DNA of 64,000 nucleotides, from assembly GCA_021613335.1 (NCBI GenBank), contig JAJTWR010000044.1:3241501-3305500 (forward strand), written 5' to 3'. Below the pieces are notes generated by a model. It saw nothing but the letters and a program-made list of their open reading frames with translations. It was not told where the DNA came from and made no database searches. Source of the stretch: Whitmania pigra. Taxonomy: Eukaryota; Annelida; Clitellata; Hirudinida; Haemopidae. Below, in pieces: positions 62,201 through 64,000 of the stretch. The first letter of the stretch is position 1; each line of letters begins with the position of its first letter. Position numbers and translations under genes: made by a program.

Positions 62201-63716
62201 ATTTCGATGACAATGAGGATATTCTTCAAGACAATCATGTTTTAGGAACAACGCAAACTGGGTTTAATGATTTTTTAAATGGTAATAAAACTGTAAAAAT
62301 GTCATAAATGAATTTTGGCTGTTAATTTCATTGTGTTTTGCTCGAAAAAATTTGGGAAGCTACGGCAGCAGTAAATTTTGGAAGATTTGATTCGATTTGG
62401 GATATGATTTGGAATTTTGAGATTCTATTTGAGATTTGGTTGTTGAGATTTGAATTATTTTACAAATGATTTGAGATTTGACCATTGAGATTCGATTTGA
62501 GATTTGCCCATCACTGATGTCTTCAGAATTGGTAAAAGAGGAGATGAAACACAAAGACCAAGAAGAAAGTGATAACTGCCCTTATTCTAGCCCCTTTTTA
62601 GGGGTATTTTGTAAAGTCGATTAAAAATCAGCCGCTAGATATCAATATGTGCGGATTGTTTAAAAAAATAGAGGAAGGATCAAAGTGCCAGTGACGAGCA
62701 TTCAACAAAAATTAAAAAATCGGAAACTATTTTTAATTATTGCTTGAAAACTGGTCCTCTCCCGCCTTGACTACCGCAACTCCCTCCTGTATGGTGCTTC
62801 AGCCTCCCTTATCCTTTCCCTTCAGCACATTCAAAACAAGTTAGCTAAACTTGTTCTCCTTGATCCTAATCTTAACAGCTCCGAGGCCCTGACGCAACTG
62901 CACTGGCTACCCATACATCATTGCATCATTTACAAATTGTCTTTGCTCACCTATCACACCTTAACCACATCCAATACCCCTTATCTCTATCATCATCCTC
63001 TCATCTTCTACAATTCATCTTCACCGACCCTGTTCATAAATCATCTATAGTCAACCGAGGCTTCTCTTATGCTTCGCCCGCCTTATGGAACAGTCTGCCC
63101 CCCATCATCCGGTCACAGCCCATGCTTGAGCTATTCAAGCACCAGCTGAAGACCTACCTCTTCAAATCATCCCTTCAAGAACCAAGGTGCCTCTGATGCT
63201 ACACTAAAGGCGCCATCTAAATAAACTAATATTATTAACATATTCTCTCAACCTGCGCAGAGTGACATGTAAATTAGTTTTATATAAAAACTTTCGGTCG
63301 ACGCTCGGTAACAATAAATGATTTGGGGTACAATTGTACCCTCCCCCTCAGCTAAAAACTAGAAGTGTTTTTACTTCAGGCATCCAGGGGTTAAACAGAA
63401 GTTAAAATTTAAATAAGTTCCAACTCTTTACTACAGGTTAAGGTTATGATTTGTAGGGATCACCGAGCCTCTTCTAAATGAAAATGGTGCAAAAAATATT
63501 TTGGCGAAGCATGTCAATATGACTCTTGTTCAGGCCCTCAAGGCCTTATGTTACACAAAACCTCCTAATCCTTTGGTAAATATAAATTTTTTGCCCTAAA
63601 GTTTTTAATCTGCAATTTCAAATAATATTCCTATGCAGATTTGGTTGGCTGACTGGCTTCTAGAAAATAATCCATTCAAGCCTGATGTGAATCCAGTCAA
63701 CTATTACGTTCAGTAG
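56214..63716 (+). CDS. NME5: NME5-like nucleoside diphosphate kinase homologue with Dpy-30 motif
   Basis: Five coding exons: 56214-56411, 56471-56676, 58706-58806, 63457-63575 and 63639-63716, in phase, giving 233 residues (human NME5: 212). After about 30 extra, charged N-terminal residues comes the NDK domain: VELTLAILKPDVVEHHDEIE, GFSIID, KNLRLSEEHVEEFF, NAIKRWLMIIGPSNS, ETHPKR and LRAIYGTDDLKNAVHGSEN, where the active-site type His of NxxHGS is kept. The C-terminus (LVQALKALCYTKPPNPLIWL, then ADWLLENNPFKP) is the Dpy-30-like motif. NME5 is known as a radial-spoke and cilium protein; the ancestral kinase activity is doubtful. The first and fourth introns are 59 and 63 bp; the second (2.0 kb) and third (4.65 kb) are filled with transposons. 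The first donor was chosen as gttagt because GFSIID joins KKNLRLS exactly as in the family. Confidence 0.93.
56977..57952. mobile_element. Probable hAT MITE inside the foldback element
   Basis: cagtggcgtaccaact at 56977 and, reversed from 57952, cagtggcgtaacaagg are hAT-type ends. The flanks (cactaacc, cacccaaa) match poorly, so the duplication has decayed or the ends belong to two copies. A LINE tail (57641-57680) and a plain C-rich block (57840-57950) lie inside. Confidence 0.45.
57641..57680 (+). repeat. LINE 3' tail fragment
   Basis: gtccaaatcatctaagttat, then gcaacagac and aaataaatcaataa: the same family end as at 5485-5537. Confidence 0.65.
58321..58566. mobile_element. Small hAT MITE (246 bp), NME5 intron 2
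   Basis: cagtggcctaccaaatg at 58321 and, reversed from 58566, cagtggctaccaagagg. The flanks gggtgggt (58313-58320) and gggtggat (58567-58574) form an 8-bp duplication with one mismatch. Non-coding. Confidence 0.8.
58825..58873 (-). repeat. LINE 3' tail fragment next to an NME5 splice donor
   Basis: On the minus strand gtccaaatcatcttagttat, then gactttaat and aaataaat: the same family as 5485-5537. It begins about 18 bp after the donor of NME5 exon 3 (58807). Confidence 0.65.
59049..60336 (+). mobile_element. hAT with BED zinc finger, internally deleted, NME5 intron 3
   Basis: The ends are cagtgttgt (59049) and, reversed from 60336, aagtgttgt. The 8-bp duplication gagttcat is exact at 59041-59048 and 60337-60344. 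Both subterminal regions are dense in (t/a)tacttgtaa and agtaact repeats, typical hAT transposase binding sites. The plus strand encodes a BED finger (LACLLCQQKKTICSV; SNLKKHVERMHP, 59530-59645) and then, after a deletion, the dimerisation end (PGSAAVERLFSYAGMNSRR; KLFEDLVMLKINKC, 59880-60003). The catalytic core is absent. Confidence 0.9.
60345..60724. other. Intron sequence, nothing recognised
   Basis: AT-rich part of NME5 intron 3 without element ends that I can place. Confidence 0.4.
60725..60835 (-). repeat. Dispersed coding repeat, copy C
   Basis: On the minus strand it reads LKRFKGPKRLKMGETPLRIP and VGAPRRSNK. It is the best preserved of the three copies (others at 25088 and 48175). 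The sequence to its right (60836-61500) shows open frames on the minus strand, Arg/Ser-rich (RRLRQGYVMPQKQLHSGSGT), that may be the rest of the same retroelement ORF; I cannot name it. Confidence 0.5.
61870..62515 (+). mobile_element. hAT fragment, catalytic core start and right end
   Basis: 61909-62307 encodes FGSKHTGKNIYAAFEEILSE, GIQSIDIGYVVTDNARNMLK and then an acidic tail; VTDNARNM is the first catalytic Asp region of BED-type hAT transposases. 62380-62500 is a run of gagatttgattt-like units leading to gcccatcactg (62505-62515), which read inward from the right gives cagtgatgggcaaatctc, a typical hAT end. The left end was not found. Confidence 0.7.
62745..63240 (+). mobile_element. L2/CR1-like LINE 3' fragment, NME5 intron 3
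   Basis: Frames encode SRLDYRNSLLYGASASLIL, QHIQNKLAKLVLLDPNLNSS, QLHWLPIHHCIIYKLSLLTY and RGFSYASPALWNSLPPIIRS, then KTYLFKSSLQ and GASDAT. It is the same family as the LINE at 49560-55283. The tail is aaggcgccatctaaataaac, then taatattatta. It ends about 220 bp before NME5 exon 4. Confidence 0.85.
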
Positions 63717-63879
63717 AAAATGTTCTACCTTCAAGATAGAACTGTTTGCGTTAATTCATTCTTCGTTAAACTGACAAAATAAACAGAATTACAATGATTG
63801 AATTTCTCTTTAAGTTTCAGTATGAGCTAATTAAAGAATTTGTCTGTAAAGGGACGCCTGCACGCACATTTACAAACCT

Positions 63880-64000
63880 GTGTCTAGAACGACGCCAGGC
63901 TGATTAATATTCACATATTAGCTAATTTAGGCACTGTGATCGGACAGATGTTTTCCGAAAGTGGGTCATGTGACTTCATAGAATATACATATGGTTAAAG
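63880..64000. repeat. Copy of the tgattaatattca repeat family
   Basis: gctgattaatattcacatat, then tagctaatttaggca, cagatgttttccgaaagt and gggtcatgtgac match 57036-57115 closely. It runs to the window edge, so the element may continue outside. Confidence 0.6.

Overview
The window is eukaryotic nuclear DNA from an invertebrate bilaterian animal. It is AT-rich, its genes are split by short GT-AG introns (mostly 60-450 bp), and most of the rest is transposable elements. Troponin I and a single-motif beta-thymosin point to an animal with striated-type muscle, and an NME5-type gene points to motile cilia. The troponin I has protostome-like segments (KPSLKKVSK, KPDW) rather than the vertebrate inhibitory-region form, but I cannot name the phylum. 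Nothing prokaryotic, no CRISPR array and no rRNA was seen.

Host genes, left to right: an unrecognised multi-exon gene on the minus strand (1-1351, running off the left edge); a possible small gene on the minus strand (1782-2008); RAB35 (+, 14429-15914, complete, 201 aa); troponin I (-, 18261-19315, complete, 176 aa, start codon split by an intron); EIF5 (+, 33657-35642, ten coding exons, 442 aa); beta-thymosin (-, 45420-45730, 46 aa); and NME5 (+, 56214-63716, five coding exons, 233 aa). NME5 is stretched to 7.5 kb because a 4.65-kb and a 2.0-kb intron are filled with transposons. I see no operon-like or pathway relationship between these genes. They are housekeeping, muscle and cilium genes that happen to be neighbours.

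The transposon landscape is very rich. 2.2-4.4 kb holds a hAT relic and the 3' part of a Helitron. 4.7-12.4 kb is one large nest: a minus-strand LINE cut by a pogo-like element and by a hAT, the hAT in turn carrying a small TA-flanked MITE that itself carries another hAT. 20-27 kb holds a second pogo copy with a SINE and a Tc1 element inside it, flanked by LINE pieces. 28.6-32.1 kb is a degenerate LTR retrotransposon with a LINE fragment inside. 36.6-43.0 kb is a Gypsy-type element with 137-bp LTRs and a P-element-like THAP transposon inserted in it. 43-49 kb holds hAT and LINE fragments. 49.6-55.3 kb is one LINE interrupted by a Tc1, a hAT and a non-autonomous hAT, and it ends in a 550-bp TTA array. 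56.7-63.2 kb holds the elements inside the NME5 introns.

Most element boundaries rest on terminal inverted repeats plus target-site duplications read directly from the sequence (8 bp for hAT and P, TA for Tc1 and pogo, 5 bp for LTR elements). I found no convincing new multi-gene system. The most notable observations are the dated transposon nests, the truncated P-like element inside Gypsy, the split start codon of troponin I, a SINE that shares its tail with a resident LINE, and the unrecognised gene at the left edge.
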